From assembly GCF_011769525.1 (NCBI RefSeq), contig NZ_CP050440.1, positions 745,501 through 809,500 of the forward strand: 64,000 nucleotides of DNA, written 5' to 3'. Position numbers and translations under genes: made by a program. Below, piece after piece: positions 1-9,014 of this stretch (position 1 is its first letter; each line of letters begins with the position of its first letter). The notes under the pieces were generated by a model. The model made no database searches. It was not told the DNA's origin and saw nothing but the letters and a program-made list of their open reading frames with translations. The stretch is from Tolypothrix sp. PCC 7910. GTDB taxonomy: Bacteria; Cyanobacteriota; Cyanobacteriia; Cyanobacteriales; Nostocaceae.

Positions 1-2
1 CC

Positions 3-680
3 TTAGAAACCTTAGTAGCAGCGGCGCAGTCAGCAGCTACATCCTCAAATCTCCAAACATGGAGTGTGGTAGCGGTAGAAGATCCCAGCCGGAAAGAAAA
101 GTTATCTCAACTCGCTAATAATCAAGCCCATATTCGCCAGGCTCCGTTATTTTTGGTGTGGTTGGCAGATTTAGCGAGACTAGCACATATTGCAGAAAGT
201 CGGGGGTTACCCCATGAGGGTTTAGATTATCTCGAACTGTTTTTGATGGCGGCGATTGATGCAGCGTTAGCAGCGCAAAATGCTGTAGTAGCGGCGGAAT
301 CGTTAGGATTAGGAACAGTGTATATTGGTGCGTTGCGTAACAAGCCAGAAGAAGTGGCGCAGGTTTTAGAGTTACCAAAACAAGTATTTGCTGTTTTTGG
401 CTTGTGTGTGGGTTATAGCGATCGCACTGTGGAAACAGCGATTAAACCACGCTTACCCCAAACAACTGTATTGCATCGCGAAACATACAAACTAGCAGAC
501 AAGGAAGAGGATATCGCTTCTTATAATCAAGCAATGGAAGCTTTTTACCAGTCTCAGAAGATGAATGTTCCTGGTGATTGGACAGAACATTCGGCTAAAC
601 GCGTGGCTTTTGCTCAGTCTTTATCCGGACGCGATCGCTTGCGGGAAGTTTTGAATAATTTGGGTTTTGAACTACGATAA
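3..680 (+). CDS. Nitroreductase-family NAD(P)H:FMN oxidoreductase, 5'-truncated by window edge
   Basis: The reading frame is open from the first complete codon at position 3, so the N-terminus lies outside the window and the GTG at 66 is internal. The first visible residues, LETLVAAAQSAATSSNLQTW, match the FMN-phosphate-binding start of the nitroreductase fold (usually P-S-S-x-N-x-Q-P/T-W). Further on, AAIDAALAAQNAVVAAESLGLGTVYIGALRN corresponds in style to the helix and glycine stretch typical of NfsA-like and FMN-reductase enzymes. Such proteins are cytoplasmic flavin enzymes that reduce FMN, quinones or nitro compounds with NAD(P)H. It precedes the sulfonate genes on the same strand but is separated from ssuB by a terminator and 582 bp, so it may be independently transcribed. 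Substrate unknown; family call is firm. Confidence 0.85.
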   Translation, partial: LETLVAAAQSAATSSNLQTWSVVAVEDPSRKEKLSQLANNQAHIRQAPLFLVWLADLARLAHIAESRGLPHEGLDYLELFLMAAIDAALAAQNAVVAAESLGLGTVYIGALRNKPEEVAQVLELPKQVFAVFGLCVGYSDRTVETAIKPRLPQTTVLHRETYKLADKEEDIASYNQAMEAFYQSQKMNVPGDWTEHSAKRVAFAQSLSGRDRLREVLNNLGFELR

Positions 681-719
681 TTTTTCCCCGCTTTATTTGC
701 TCAATCTATTTTGAGAATT

Positions 720-760
720 AACCCTACTTTCAACGCTTAGAAAGTGGGGTTAAATTTTTA
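720..760 (+). terminator. Rho-independent terminator after the nitroreductase gene
   Basis: A 12-bp stem with one G-U pair (arms 720-731 and 740-751, loop of 8 nt) is followed by an A/T run containing TTTTT. It lies 40 bp after the stop codon. Confidence 0.7.
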
Positions 761-941
761 AGTTTCCTCTTCTGCATCCTCTGCTTCTCTGCAAAAGGAT
801 ATTTATTGGTTGATATTCCTCCAATTATGTAGCTATTAACACATTTTGTAAGTTTTTTTGTTACAAGCTACTTGCCTTTTTGCCCCACCTATGTGAGACT
901 ACTAGAAATATACTACTAAAGTTCGACCAATTTACCGTAGT

Positions 942-955
942 TTGCTGATCAGCAA
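942..955. promoter_or_regulatory. Perfect 14-bp palindrome upstream of ssuB, possible operator
   Basis: TTGCTGATCAGCAA is a perfect dyad about 310 bp before the ssuB start. A half-copy, GATCAGCAA, occurs again near 2600 upstream of ssuA. No regulator is identified, so the role as operator is inference. The rest of 761-1262 shows no gene that I can support. Confidence 0.25.
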
Positions 956-1262
956 TTATCAAAAATCAGGCAAATTACTACTGTAAATGTCTTCTAGGAA
1001 AGTTTTGAGATTACCGAAGCTTAAGGGAGGAAAAGCAATGTCACTCAAAATATGTTGTTGTAGCGCTAGTTAATGACATTCTTTTCAGATGTTTGCTTAG
1101 GTAATAGGTCTTCATACCGCATCAATCAGATGAGAAATAGAGTTACAGAAGACCATATAAGTGTATTTTGCTGGTATTTTTTCTGACTACTAGACCTGTC
1201 TAGCCATCTAGAGACAGTTAATAAGTTGACTGACATGAGAAGAAAAAAAGGAGATTTGTGGA

Positions 1263-2066
1263 ATGACATATCCAGTACGAGGAATGCATTTAAAACTACA
1301 AGGGTTAAGCAAGTCTTTTGGAAACAAGACTGTTTTGCAGGATATTGATTTAGATATTCAGCCTGGGGAATTTGTCGCCATAGTTGGGCGCAGTGGTTGC
1401 GGTAAAAGTACAATGTTACGGCTAATTGCTGGGCTAGATGCACCTACTGGCGGCGGTGTGTTTTTAAACGATCAGCATTCCCATCATCGGATTAACCCAG
1501 ATATTCGGATGATGTTTCAGGATGCGCGATTATTACCTTGGCAACGGGTAATTGCAAATGTGGAGTTAGGTTTATTAGGTGCTAACTCAAAAGTTTATGC
1601 CAAGCAAACAGCTTTACAAGTTTTGCGCGCTGTAGGGTTAGAAGATAGGGCTAACGAATGGCCTTCTGTTCTTTCTGGAGGACAACGCCAACGGGTAGCA
1701 TTAGCTAGAGCCTTAGCAAGTAGTCCGGCTTTATTGTTATTAGATGAACCGCTAGGTGCATTGGATGCACTCACACGCATAGAAATGCAGCAATTACTAG
1801 AGCAGTTATGGCAAGAACAAGGATTTACTGCATTACTAATTACTCACGATGTGGAAGAAGCTGTTGTAGTAGCAGACAGAGTCTTACTAATTGAAAATGG
1901 CCAGATTGGTTTAAATTTAGAGATTAATTTGCCACGTCCAAGAGTTAGAGGAGATATTGCACTAGCTCAGACAGTGGAGAAAATTTTACAACGAGTGATG
2001 GGTCAGCCAGAACGCGAACCAGGATTACCAGCAGATTCATTTATCTTCTCATCTACAACAGTGTAA
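1263..2066 (+). CDS. ssuB: Aliphatic sulfonate ABC transporter, ATP-binding subunit
   Basis: ATPase subunit of a SsuABC-type importer, acting on the cytoplasmic face of the inner membrane. Visible motifs in order: Walker [10 protein letters not shown] (near residues 43-51), Q-loop region [11 protein letters not shown], signature [15 protein letters not shown], Walker [16 protein letters not shown], and the switch histidine in [16 protein letters not shown]. The length (267 aa) and the [11 protein letters not shown] wording fit the nitrate/sulfonate/taurine (NitT/TauT) branch. The ATG at 1263 has AAAGGAG about 10 bp upstream; an internal ATG at 1284 is a less likely start. Sulfonate specificity is inferred from the SsuA, SsuC, SsuD and SsuE genes that follow on the same strand; unlike E. 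coli, ssuB lies ahead of the binding protein and well apart from it. Confidence 0.9.
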   Translation: MTYPVRGMHLKLQGLSKSFGNKTVLQDIDLDIQPGEFVAIVGRSGCGKSTMLRLIAGLDAPTGGGVFLNDQHSHHRINPDIRMMFQDARLLPWQRVIANVELGLLGANSKVYAKQTALQVLRAVGLEDRANEWPSVLSGGQRQRVALARALASSPALLLLDEPLGALDALTRIEMQQLLEQLWQEQGFTALLITHDVEEAVVVADRVLLIENGQIGLNLEINLPRPRVRGDIALAQTVEKILQRVMGQPEREPGLPADSFIFSSTTV

Positions 2067-2252
2067 GAGATTTCCGCTTCATCTTATATCTGGCTACTGT
2101 GCAAAAATCGGAAAACTCTTTCTCCCCCAACTTCTACTTACTTGCAGCCTTAATGATAAGTATGTAACCGAACAAGACATCATTGCCATCCATATTCTGA
2201 GACTATCTTGAGTTCGTGGGTGGAATGACGATTTTTGATTGCTTTCAAGAAA

Positions 2253-2447
2253 ATGTACCTGATGCTTTTCGTAGTAATTTTCGTAGTAAATGGTTCAATG
2301 AAATCCACTACCCACTCTTTCGGTATGGATCGAACTACGTACAGTTCTAGTTCTAATTATCAGTACAACTATATTGAACCAAGCTTATTAGATATTTTGC
2401 CTCCGTCAGGGAAGTGTTGTGTAAATCTCTATTCTTTGAAGGCATAA
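2253..2447 (+). CDS. Possible small secreted or membrane protein, uncertain
   Basis: A 64-residue frame from ATG 2253 opens with a hydrophobic segment (MYLMLFVVIFVVNG) that could be a signal peptide or anchor, followed by a Ser/Tyr/Asn-rich tail and a Cys-Cys pair. There is no convincing ribosome-binding site and I recognise no family. It sits between ssuB and ssuA on the same strand. It could equally be a chance frame; its stop codon lies inside the loop of the hairpin at 2411-2458. Confidence 0.25.
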   Translation: MYLMLFVVIFVVNGSMKSTTHSFGMDRTTYSSSSNYQYNYIEPSLLDILPPSGKCCVNLYSLKA

Positions 2448-2458
2448 CACAACACTTC
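2411..2458 (+). terminator. Hairpin between ssuB and ssuA
   Basis: Perfect 11-bp inverted arms GAAGTGTTGTG (2411-2421) and CACAACACTTC (2448-2458) with a 26-nt loop. There is no T-run directly after it, so it is a weak terminator candidate or an RNA-processing hairpin. Confidence 0.35.
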
Positions 2459-2682
2459 TCTTCCCTAAAAACAGCCTTGAAATTGGTAATTACTTGTTGC
2501 CAAAATTTTAAATTTTGAAAATAGCTGATTGATTGTTTCCTATCTTAATTAGCATTATATTTCTAACGCAAGATTAAATATTTAAATAAAGTTACGAGGT
2601 CGATCAGCAAAAAAATAACCTATTGTATATGCGTCATAATCAATACAATTTTCCAACACAGTAACCCTCTCATAAATCTATC

Positions 2683-2706
2683 TTAAGGTGGATAATTCCA
2701 CCTTAA
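2683..2706. repeat. Perfect hairpin in the ssuA upstream region
   Basis: TTAAGGTGG (2683-2691) and CCACCTTAA (2698-2706) form a perfect 9-bp stem with a 6-nt loop. Together with the palindrome at 2865-2876 it makes the 470-bp ssuA leader rich in dyads. No gene is seen in 2459-2920. Confidence 0.4.
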
Positions 2707-2864
2707 TTCCCCAACTAAACATCAAGAATAAATAATAATTATATTTTGATTTAGAGATTATTTTATTGATTACGCTGCACCCAAGCTTAACAACATCCCA
2801 TGAAATTAACATTCAAGACACCAAAAAATATATATAACCGAAGTTCTTAGGAAATTAGGTTATG

Positions 2865-2876
2865 ATTTCGCGAAAT
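2865..2876. promoter_or_regulatory. 12-bp palindrome ATTTCGCGAAAT before ssuA
   Basis: Perfect dyad 45 bp upstream of the ssuA start codon, close to where a promoter or transcript start would lie. Function as an operator is inference from position and symmetry only. Confidence 0.3.
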
Positions 2877-2920
2877 TTTTAGCTTTTGTTACGATTTTCA
2901 AGGTGGAGGAAAGCCGATTA

Positions 2921-4051
2921 ATGCAAGGTCTAAAACATAAATTTGAATCCTGGAAACGCGGAAATATTACTCGTCGTTCAGCGTTATTTGCTCTTGGTTA
3001 TAGCTTAGCTTTATCTACAACGCTATTTAGTTGCAGCACACCAGATAAAACTAAAACTTCTCAAAAACAAGGTGATTCAGCTTCATCTAATACAGCTACT
3101 ACGGCTAATACCACAAATACAGCTAGTAACTCTAGCAGCCAGAAAGTTATTAGAATTGTCCGTTCTAAACAATTAACTGCTTTAGCTGTTGTTGAAAAAC
3201 AAGGCAAACTCGAAAAAAGATTAGCAGACTTAGGATACAAGTTAGAATGGCCTGAATTTGCAGCAGGCCCACAACAATTAGAAGCGTTAAATGCCAATGG
3301 TTTAGATATTGCTTCCACAGCCGAATCACCCCCAGTTTTTGCCCAAGCTGCGGGAACACCTTTAGTTTATTTAGCTGCAAACTCCTCTGATGGTCAAGCA
3401 GTTTCGCTCTTAGTACCTAACAACTCAACTATTAAAAGTGTCAAAGACTTAAAAGGGAAGAAAGTTGCTTTTCAAAAAGCATCTATTGGTCATTACCTAT
3501 TAGTTAGAGCTTTAGAAAAAGAAGGGCTAAAACTATCTGATGTACAGTCAGTTTTTCTCCCACCTCCAGATGCAAATGCAGCATTTAGCCAAGGTAAAGT
3601 AGATGCTTGGTTTATTTGGGAGCCATTTGTCACGAGAAATGTTCAGAAAAAAGTCGGTCGCGTGCTGATAGATGGCGGTAATGGTTTGCGAGACACTAAC
3701 AATTTTTACTCCACAAACCGCAAATTTTATCAAGAAAATCCAGAAGCAATTAAAGCCTTTTTGGATGAACTACAAAAAGCTCAAATCTGGTCTAAACAAA
3801 ATCCAAAAGAAATTGCAGAATTACTAGCACCTGTGACACAACTAGATGTCCCAACTTTAGAAGCAATGCATAGTAAATATGATTTTGCTTTAGAACCTAT
3901 TACTGACAAAACTATTGCCAAACAACAACAAGTGGCAGACAAATGGTATTCACTGGGATTGATACCTAAAAAAGTGGATGTCAAAGAAGGGTTTTTGACA
4001 CCTGAAGAGTATGCCAAAATTACGCCTCAAGATGTTTTGGCGAAGCAGTAG
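2921..4051 (+). CDS. ssuA: Sulfonate ABC transporter substrate-binding lipoprotein
   Basis: Periplasmic solute-binding protein that delivers aliphatic sulfonates to SsuBC. The start is ATG 2921, with GGAGGAAAG 8 bp upstream; the earlier GTG at 2903 would overlap that ribosome-binding site. The N-terminus has a twin arginine (ITRRSALFA) followed by a hydrophobic stretch and a lipobox LFSC, so Cys38 is the probable lipidated residue. A Ser/Thr/Asn linker follows, then the NMT1/SsuA-like fold: GLDIASTAESPPVFAQAAG, VKDLKGKKVAFQKASIGHYL and GKVDAWFIWEPFV are typical of the family. Length (377 aa) is normal. Position between ssuB and the desulfonation genes supports sulfonate rather than nitrate or taurine as ligand, but the exact ligand is not readable. 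Confidence 0.88.
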   Translation: MQGLKHKFESWKRGNITRRSALFALGYSLALSTTLFSCSTPDKTKTSQKQGDSASSNTATTANTTNTASNSSSQKVIRIVRSKQLTALAVVEKQGKLEKRLADLGYKLEWPEFAAGPQQLEALNANGLDIASTAESPPVFAQAAGTPLVYLAANSSDGQAVSLLVPNNSTIKSVKDLKGKKVAFQKASIGHYLLVRALEKEGLKLSDVQSVFLPPPDANAAFSQGKVDAWFIWEPFVTRNVQKKVGRVLIDGGNGLRDTNNFYSTNRKFYQENPEAIKAFLDELQKAQIWSKQNPKEIAELLAPVTQLDVPTLEAMHSKYDFALEPITDKTIAKQQQVADKWYSLGLIPKKVDVKEGFLTPEEYAKITPQDVLAKQ

Positions 4052-4167
4052 GTAGATGAGGGGGATGAGGGAGAGAAACAATTCAAAATTATCCCCTGTT
4101 CTCTGTTCCCTCTCACAATTACCCAACACCAATTACCAATTACCCATTTTCAAAAGTCAAGAATACT

Positions 4168-5031
4168 ATGCCCACGCTAACGTTAACTGAAGTTAAAATC
4201 ACGCCATTAGATGCGCCTTTGGGTGCTGTGGTTACAGGATTAGATGCGAGTCAAGCTGTTGCGCCGGAAATTATTTTGCAACTAAAGCAAGCATTGCGCG
4301 ATCGCCATATTCTCATCTTCAAGAATCAACAGCTGACTGATGAGCAGTTTTTGAATTTTGCATTCTACTTTGGCTCTCTATTTGTACCACCGCAGGATAT
4401 CCCGGTGTTGGCTTCAGACAAAGGAACCACACCAGCGATTATTCCTGTGTCTAATGTTGATGGTGGTTATACAGGTACGGGTGAATTAGCTTTTCATGCA
4501 GATCACCATTGGACTCCTTACCCTTCTAGCGGTTCTCTACTCTATGCTTTAGAAGTTCCTTCTCAAGGCGGTGAGACTTCTTGGCTGAATTTGAATTTGG
4601 CCTATGAGACTTTAGATGAAGCTACCAAAAAACGGATAGCAGACTTACAGTTGATTACTTACAATCCATTTTTGCGCGATCGCAATGCACCTCGTTCCTA
4701 TTATCGTCTTGATCAGAGTATTCCATTAATTAGCCCTGTCTATCCCCATCCTCTGGTACGCACACATCCAGAAAGTGGGAAAAAGATTCTATATCTCGAT
4801 TACGCCACAGAAGTAGAAGTAGTTGGATTAGAACCGCAAGCAGGAGCAGAATTAATTGCTCAATTGCGTCAGCATCTCAATCAGCCTCGATTTTATTATC
4901 AACACAAATGGTCTGTGGGTGACATTGTTTATTGGGATAATCAAGCTACTTTGCACCACAGAACACCATTTGATCCCAGCGAAAGACGGGTATTAAAGCG
5001 TGTAAGTTTAGCTGGAAGCCGTCCGTTTTAG
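4168..5031 (+). CDS. TauD/TfdA-family 2-oxoglutarate-dependent dioxygenase (taurine or sulfonate dioxygenase-like)
   Basis: Cytoplasmic non-haem Fe(II) enzyme that would couple decarboxylation of 2-oxoglutarate to oxygenation of a sulfonate, releasing sulfite. The iron triad is visible: His110 and Asp112 in FHADHHW, and the distal His in NQATLHHRTPFD, with the 2-oxoglutarate-binding Arg in SERRVLKRV. The opening TEVKITPLDAPLGAVVTGLD is the usual TauD start. The length (287 aa) is typical. It lies 116 bp after ssuA and before a methyltransferase. TfdA, AtsK (alkylsulfatase) and TauD share this architecture; the context makes a sulfonate or sulfate ester the likely substrate. Confidence 0.85.
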   Translation: MPTLTLTEVKITPLDAPLGAVVTGLDASQAVAPEIILQLKQALRDRHILIFKNQQLTDEQFLNFAFYFGSLFVPPQDIPVLASDKGTTPAIIPVSNVDGGYTGTGELAFHADHHWTPYPSSGSLLYALEVPSQGGETSWLNLNLAYETLDEATKKRIADLQLITYNPFLRDRNAPRSYYRLDQSIPLISPVYPHPLVRTHPESGKKILYLDYATEVEVVGLEPQAGAELIAQLRQHLNQPRFYYQHKWSVGDIVYWDNQATLHHRTPFDPSERRVLKRVSLAGSRPF

Positions 5032-5166
5032 CTATTAAGATTGTGAGTAGATAACTGCTATTTTTTTGATTGAATCAATATCATTATTAAAATTATTGCA
5101 GTTAATCACTCACATAAAAAGCATATTTTTGAACTTAAATTTTGGCATTAATTTGACATTAAATAT

Positions 5167-5985
5167 ATGACCACAATTCCTGCTTATGACCCAACTTTAT
5201 TTGAAGGTGCAGCTTGGTACTATGCTCGTTATCGACCTCAATATCCACCTGTATTATTTGATTTGATCACAGAAAAGTTTCAATTAGATGGTCAAGGAAG
5301 GCTACTAGATTTAGGTTGCGGTGCAGGCTTAATTGCTATTCCTTTACGGGATAAGTTCAAAGAAGTTATCGGTTTAGATCCCGATGCAGATATGCTTTTG
5401 GAAGCTCAACGCCAAGCCGCAGAAGTAGGCGCAACAAATATAAGTTGGGTAAAAGATAGAGCAGAAAATATTTCTCTTGCTGTTGGTAAATTTCAACTAG
5501 TAACAATTGGTAGAGCTTTTCACTGGATGCAGCGAGAATTAGTTATAGAACATATCTACAGTTTACTTTCTAATAATGGTGGTTTGGCAATTATTAAAAC
5601 CTATGAAGACCCCTGGAATAGTGAGCATCCGTGGAAACAAACTGCGATTTCAGTGGTGAAGCGCTGGTTAGGTGAAAAACGCCGCACAGGCCAAGGTGGT
5701 CAAGGAGAATGGCAACCTTTAGCAGTTTCCCATGAAGAAATCATAGAAAAATCGTCTTTTAGTCGCCAAACTAACTATGAAGTTAAATATGAGAAATCTT
5801 GGACAATTGACTCATATATTGGGTATCTATATTCTACAGCTTTTTGTTTACCATCTTTCTTTGGAAGTAGAGAAAATCGGCAAAAATTTGAAGACGACCT
5901 CAGAGAATCTCTATTACAAGTAGAGCCTTCCGGTAAATTTACAGAAGAACTTCCTATTACTGTAATAGCTGCTTGGAAAAGTTAA
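5167..5985 (+). CDS. Class I SAM-dependent methyltransferase
   Basis: Rossmann-fold methyltransferase. Motif I is LLDLGCGAGLIAIPL (residues ~46-60), followed by the acidic SAM-ribose contact VIGLDPDADML and motif III-like LVTIGRAFHWMQRE. FHWM is typical of the type-11/25 methyltransferases related to trans-aconitate and ubiquinone/menaquinone enzymes. The N-terminus FEGAAWYYARYRPQYP is a hallmark of a small family of unassigned methyltransferases. It is embedded between tauD-like and ssuC genes, 43 bp before ssuC, so is probably cotranscribed. I cannot assign a substrate; methylation of a sulfur metabolite is a guess from context only. Confidence 0.8.
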   Translation: MTTIPAYDPTLFEGAAWYYARYRPQYPPVLFDLITEKFQLDGQGRLLDLGCGAGLIAIPLRDKFKEVIGLDPDADMLLEAQRQAAEVGATNISWVKDRAENISLAVGKFQLVTIGRAFHWMQRELVIEHIYSLLSNNGGLAIIKTYEDPWNSEHPWKQTAISVVKRWLGEKRRTGQGGQGEWQPLAVSHEEIIEKSSFSRQTNYEVKYEKSWTIDSYIGYLYSTAFCLPSFFGSRENRQKFEDDLRESLLQVEPSGKFTEELPITVIAAWKS

Positions 5986-6028
5986 TCCAGCAAGTATGTA
6001 AACAATTATTTACTCATAGAAAATTCTC

Positions 6029-6877
6029 ATGAAAACCATCTCATCTTCTTCTAATACTTTTCCGTCAAGGCAGACAATGAAAAATCAAAAGCTAAGATAC
6101 CGATTTCTCAAAAATCGCCAAATTCAATCTTTGATTCCTTGGTTAGTACCCATATCCATTATTATTGTGTGGCAATTACTATCTTCTATTGGTGTAATTC
6201 CCACCCGAATTTTACCAGCGCCTTTAAGTGTGGTAGGTGCTGCTATTCATTTAGCTCAAACTGGTGAATTATTTAAAAATATCACTATTAGTGCTGCCAG
6301 AGCAATTTCAGGCTTTTTAGTAGGTGGCAGTATTGGCTTTACTTTAGGTTTAGTTAATGGCATTTCTCCCATTGCTGAGAAATTGCTAGATACTTCTATT
6401 CAAATGTTACGTAATATTCCTAACCTAGCATTAATTCCCTTGGTAATTTTGTGGTTTGGTATTGGGGACGAAGCTAGATTATTTCTTGTCTCTTTGGGTG
6501 TAATGTTCCCTATTTATTTAAACACTTTTCATGGTATCCGGAGTGTAGATTCTGGATTAATTGAAATGGGAAAAGTTTATGGTTTAAATACCTGGGGTTT
6601 ATTTTGGCGAATTATTCTCCCTGGCGCATTATCTTCTATTTTAGTGGGTGTGCGTTTTTCTTTAGGTATCATGTGGTTGACACTGATTGTTGCTGAAACC
6701 ATCGCCGCTGATTCTGGGATTGGTTATATGGCAATGAACGCCAGAGAATTTATGCAAACAGATGTGGTGGTATTAAGCATTTTGCTATACGCCTTATTTG
6801 GAAAATTAGCAGACGTAATCGCCAGATCCTTAGAAAGCTACTGGTTGCAATGGAATCCCAGTTATTTGAAGGGATAG
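6029..6877 (+). CDS. ssuC: Sulfonate ABC transporter permease
   Basis: Inner-membrane channel subunit of the SsuABC importer. It has about six hydrophobic segments, beginning at SLIPWLVPISIIIVWQLL, and the EAA coupling loop (IEMGKVYGLNTWGLFWRIILPGAL) that docks to SsuB. The C-terminal SESYWLQWNPSYLKG-like tail is typical of SsuC/NrtB/TauC. The ATG at 6029 gives 282 aa; the ATG at 6077 is an alternative start that removes a polar N-terminal extension. It is separated from ssuB by about 4 kb but lies in the same directional cluster. Confidence 0.88.
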   Translation: MKTISSSSNTFPSRQTMKNQKLRYRFLKNRQIQSLIPWLVPISIIIVWQLLSSIGVIPTRILPAPLSVVGAAIHLAQTGELFKNITISAARAISGFLVGGSIGFTLGLVNGISPIAEKLLDTSIQMLRNIPNLALIPLVILWFGIGDEARLFLVSLGVMFPIYLNTFHGIRSVDSGLIEMGKVYGLNTWGLFWRIILPGALSSILVGVRFSLGIMWLTLIVAETIAADSGIGYMAMNAREFMQTDVVVLSILLYALFGKLADVIARSLESYWLQWNPSYLKG

Positions 6878-6923
6878 GGTAATGGAAGGAGACAAGGGGA
6901 AATAATTTTTGATTTTTGAGTAC

Positions 6924-6943
6924 AGACGCGATTGATCGCGTCT
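6924..6943. repeat. Palindromic repeat after ssuC
   Basis: AGACGCGA (6924-6931) and TCGCGTCT (6936-6943) around a TTGA loop. The wording (GAGACGCGAT... GCGTCTCT) is of a type dispersed in Nostocales genomes. It may act as a transcript-end or mRNA-stabilising hairpin between ssuC and ssuD. Confidence 0.45.
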
Positions 6944-7083
6944 CTCCAAATTTTGACTTTTTAAATTGTTGCTTTCCCTGTTCATCTGTGTAATACTTTG
7001 AAGATGTCAATAAGTACGGTATCTTGATAAAAATACTGTAGTTTGTAAAAATCTGAATTTTGCAGCCACATTAAATAGGGATT

Positions 7084-8244
7084 ATGCAACTACTTTGGTT
7101 TATCCCCACACATGGAGAAGGACGCTATCTTGGCACTGCTATTGGTGGGCGAGCAGTAAACTTTGATTACTGGCGACAAATTGCTCAAGCTGTAGATCAC
7201 TTGGGCTTTGCAGGTGCTTTATTACCTACAGGGCGTTCTTGTGAAGATGCGTGGATTTTGGCATCCACACTAGTAACCCATACGAAAAATATGCGGTTTT
7301 TAGTCGCTATTCGTCCGGGATTGATGTCACCAGGGGTAGCTGCAAGGATGGCTGCGACGTTCGATCGCATTTCCGGCGGGCGCTTATTAATTAACGTGGT
7401 AACAGGAGGAGATCCTGTAGAGTTAGCTGGGGATGGCTTACATCTTTCCCATGACGATCGCTATAAACTCACAGATGAGTTTTTGACAGTGTGGCGACAA
7501 ATAGCAGCTAGTGAAGTTAGTAACTTCCAAGGCGATTATCTCAATATCCAAGATGGCAAGATACTATTTCCGCCTGTACAAAAACCCCACCCACCGTTGT
7601 GGTTTGGTGGTTCTTCACCCATCGCCCAAGAAATTGCTGCTAAACACGTAGATGTCTACTTAACTTGGGGTGAAACACCGGCACAGGTTGCAGAAAAAAT
7701 TGCTTCAGTTCGTAGGCTAGCAGAAGCACAAGGACGGACAATTCGCTTTGGTATTCGCCTGCACGTCATTGTGAGAGAAACTGAAAGTAAAGCTTGGGAT
7801 GCGGCGAATGATTTAATTCGCTACGTAGATGAAGATGCGATCGCCAAAACTCAACAAGCATACGCCCGCATGGACTCTGAAGGACAGCGCCGCATGCAAG
7901 AATTACATAAAGGTAGCCGCGACGCTTTAGAAATTAGTCCAAATTTATGGGCGGGAATTGGTTTAGTGCGGGGTGGTGCGGGGACTGCTTTAGTCGGCGA
8001 TCCTGATACTGTCGCCAAGAGAATGTTGGAGTATGCAGACTTAGGGATTGAAACTTTCATCTTTTCTGGTTATCCCCATTTAGAAGAAGCATATCGCGTT
8101 GCTGAGTTACTCTTCCCACATTTGCCTTTAGAAAACTTACCTGTGATTGAACCGCAGATGACAAGTCCATTTGGCGAAATCGTTGCTAATCGCGAATTTC
8201 CCAAACAGCCAGTTCATAAAGCAACAGCCGCGACAGTAGATTAA
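7084..8244 (+). CDS. ssuD: FMNH2-dependent alkanesulfonate monooxygenase
   Basis: Luciferase-like flavin monooxygenase that cleaves the C-S bond of alkanesulfonates to aldehyde and sulfite, using FMNH2 supplied by SsuE. The start [17 protein letters not shown] is characteristic of Ssu[24 protein letters not shown] and [25 protein letters not shown] match the family's active-site regions; the last is a near-signature of SsuD. The 386-aa length is normal. ssuE follows after 32 bp, consistent with a translationally linked pair. Confidence is high. Confidence 0.93.
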   Translation: MQLLWFIPTHGEGRYLGTAIGGRAVNFDYWRQIAQAVDHLGFAGALLPTGRSCEDAWILASTLVTHTKNMRFLVAIRPGLMSPGVAARMAATFDRISGGRLLINVVTGGDPVELAGDGLHLSHDDRYKLTDEFLTVWRQIAASEVSNFQGDYLNIQDGKILFPPVQKPHPPLWFGGSSPIAQEIAAKHVDVYLTWGETPAQVAEKIASVRRLAEAQGRTIRFGIRLHVIVRETESKAWDAANDLIRYVDEDAIAKTQQAYARMDSEGQRRMQELHKGSRDALEISPNLWAGIGLVRGGAGTALVGDPDTVAKRMLEYADLGIETFIFSGYPHLEEAYRVAELLFPHLPLENLPVIEPQMTSPFGEIVANREFPKQPVHKATAATVD

Positions 8245-8276
8245 CTGAAAAACAATTCCCAGGAGAACTAAAGAAA

Positions 8277-8840
8277 ATGCCTCATATTTTAGCGATCGCA
8301 GGTAGTCCTTCCCATCCTTCTCGGACTTACTCTTTACTGGAGTATGCAAGCAAAATCCTTGTACAGCAAGGCATTACAGTAGATATCATCTCCGTTCGTG
8401 ATATTCCATCTGAAGATTTAGCTTACGGACGTTACGATAGTCCAGCTTTAGAAAAACCAAAGGCGCTTTTAGAAAAAGCTGATGGTGTAATTATTGCTAC
8501 ACCCATTTATAAAGCGGCTTACACAGGTGTATTAAAAGCATTTTTGGATCTGTTACCTCAAAAAGCCTTAGTGGGAAAAGTAGTACTACCCTTAGCGACA
8601 GGTGGCACAATCGCCCATTTATTAGCAATTGAATATGCATTAAAACCTGTCCTATCAGAATTAGGAGCTAGGCACATCCTCAGTACTATCTACAGTATAG
8701 ACAAGCAAATTCAAGTACAATCTGATGGCAGCATTGAGCTAGATGCAGAAATTGCCCAGAGGTTGCAGGATGTCTTGTCTGATTTAGTCAAAGCGATCAA
8801 TATTTCTGCTGCTACCAAAGAAGTCGCTCACGCCAATTAA
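8277..8840 (+). CDS. ssuE: NADPH-dependent FMN reductase
   Basis: Flavodoxin-like FMN reductase that supplies FMNH2 to SsuD. The phosphate-binding loop is visible as ILAIAGSPSHPSRTYSLLEY (residues 3-22), and IIATPIYKAAYTGVLKAFLDLL is the family's flavin-ring contact region, with the conserved P-x-Y-x-x-x-Y-x-G. It has AGGAGAA about 10 bp before ATG 8277. 187 aa is the usual size. It ends the sulfonate cluster and is followed by a strong terminator. Confidence 0.9.
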   Translation: MPHILAIAGSPSHPSRTYSLLEYASKILVQQGITVDIISVRDIPSEDLAYGRYDSPALEKPKALLEKADGVIIATPIYKAAYTGVLKAFLDLLPQKALVGKVVLPLATGGTIAHLLAIEYALKPVLSELGARHILSTIYSIDKQIQVQSDGSIELDAEIAQRLQDVLSDLVKAINISAATKEVAHAN

Positions 8841-8867
8841 CAAATAATCTTAATTCTTTCTGCTCCC

Positions 8868-8908
8868 AGTAGCAGTTTGGCTGCTCTTCCCAAACTGCTA
8901 CTTTTTTT
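8868..8908 (+). terminator. Rho-independent terminator of the ssu cluster
   Basis: A perfect 13-bp stem (8868-8880 with 8890-8902) followed by a run of T residues from 8902. It is the clearest intrinsic terminator in the window and marks the end of the ssuD-ssuE transcript. Confidence 0.88.
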
Positions 8909-9014
8909 ATTAGACAAAATTCAGAAGAGAAAAGCTTTACCCATTAGCCTTTCACCTTTTCCCTAAAAAACATCTGCCACTATGAAAATGGGATAATTTA
9001 TTTTCTGGCAGTCC

